DNA from: Polynucleobacter brandtiae | GTDB lineage: Bacteria; Pseudomonadota; Gammaproteobacteria; Burkholderiales; Burkholderiaceae | Length of the DNA stretch: 64,000 nt | Reading direction: 5' to 3' | Assembly: GCF_002797575.1 (NCBI RefSeq) | Contig: NZ_PGTX01000004.1 | Span: 1 to 64,000, forward strand | Shown: piece by piece, positions 63,539-64,000 of the stretch | How the letters are laid out: every line of letters begins with the position of its first letter | How positions within the stretch are numbered: position 1 is the stretch's first letter | Notes under the pieces: model-generated | What the model was told of the DNA's origin: nothing | What the model saw: only the letters and a program-made list of their open reading frames with translations | The model's database searches: none | Position numbers and translations under genes: made by a program

Positions 63539-64000
63539 TTAGGTATTGGCCGCCAGTAATGCCTCAATTTGGGGGGCTTCCACCCTTGTCATGAGGTGCC
63601 GATAGGCTTTGATCGGATGCTGGCTGGAGAGCGGGGTATTTACATCATCCCAAGTCATGGATGGCACAGATAAGAACTCCTCAACTCCGGCGGTGACCTG
63701 GGGTAGGACCGGCTTGAGATAAAGGCTTAATAGGCGAAATGCCTCCAAAGTCACACTGCAAACCCTTTGTAAGTCCGCTTCACGCTCTGGATTCTTGGCG
63801 ATTTCCCAAGGTTTATTTTCATCAACAAAGGCATTGACCTTATCTGCCAACTCCATGACGGTCCTGAGTGCCTTGGCATATTCGCGTCCTTCGTAGAGCT
63901 CCGCAATTTTTTCACTTACGCCGGCAATATCTGAAAGCAGAGGGTGATGCATTGCATCATCAGAAACAATACCGCCGAAACGCTTCACCAAAAAGCCAGC
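63539..64000 (-). CDS. metG: Methionyl-tRNA synthetase, C-terminal part (gene continues outside the window)
   Basis: The last 153 codons of metG run off the right edge. FLVKRFGG and the helical anticodon-binding domain with KPWEIAK, and [14 protein letters not shown] are visible. The protein ends about 17 residues after [14 protein letters not shown]. Many proteobacterial MetG proteins continue there with a tRNA-binding/dimerisation domain, and no such sequence follows here. Confidence 0.92.
   Translation of the reverse strand, partial: AGFLVKRFGGIVSDDAMHHPLLSDIAGVSEKIAELYEGREYAKALRTVMELADKVNAFVDENKPWEIAKNPEREADLQRVCSVTLEAFRLLSLYLKPVLPQVTAGVEEFLSVPSMTWDDVNTPLSSQHPIKAYRHLMTRVEAPQIEALLAANT

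Overview
The window looks like chromosome from a betaproteobacterium of the family Burkholderiaceae, most likely Polynucleobacter or a close freshwater relative. This is inferred from the gene families and their order (nadD-rsfS-rlmH-maf-rng, lptF/lptG next to pepA-holC, ZapB-like/zapA next to 6S RNA, an orphan Bug-type binding protein) and from a base composition that looks mid-forties %GC by eye. No 16S rRNA is present, so the genus is an inference.

Layout. 1-305: right end of an IS3-family element abutting what looks like the last codons of a cytochrome bd oxidase gene (cydB), apparently destroyed by the insertion. 590-9276: a complete cbb3 oxidase locus (ccoI, ccoS, ccoN, ccoO, ccoQ, ccoP, ccoG, a short FixH-like gene, a small membrane protein) and a convergent fnr gene. 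Two perfect FNR boxes, before ccoI and ccoN, tie the locus to oxygen control. 9355-10074: TauE/SafE-like membrane protein. 10570-11728: a 1.05-kb insert between a tRNA-Lys gene and a copy of that tRNA's 3' end; it holds a zeta-toxin-like kinase with two small partner genes. 11816-15951: amiC, tsaE, queG, azlCD. 15970-21576: a glycolate/glyoxylate locus (GntR regulator, fused GlcD-GlcF-type dehydrogenase, serine-glyoxylate aminotransferase, GlcG-like protein) with twin operators. 21583-27694: rhlE, gluQ, dnaE. 27689-33191: LPS glycosyltransferases, msbA, galE. 33202-39952: rng, maf, rlmH, rsfS, nadD, hemF, purD, yebC. 40095-46517: tRNA-Leu, a CysB-like regulator, lptG/lptF, pepA, holC, lgt. 46633-50644: malonate use (malonyl-CoA decarboxylase, Bug-type binding protein, malonyl-CoA synthetase). 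50658-54668: TSUP permease, 6S RNA, zapA, ZapB-like, btuB under a cobalamin riboswitch. 54744-61445: an oxalate locus. 61464-64000: panC, scpA, DUF3460, the 3' end of metG.

The most interesting part is the oxalate locus. A Crp/Fnr-type regulator without the FNR cysteine cluster sits before oxc. A TTGAC-N4-GTCAA palindrome lies upstream of oxc at exactly class II spacing from a plausible -10. oxc and frc form the classical oxalyl-CoA decarboxylation cycle. A lone PAS-domain protein follows, then a second frc paralog and, 1 bp later, a gene resembling the formyl-hydrolase domain of 10-formyltetrahydrofolate dehydrogenase. The arrangement suggests a route joining oxalate-derived formyl groups to folate C1 metabolism. 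That link is an inference from gene order and motifs, not a demonstrated activity.
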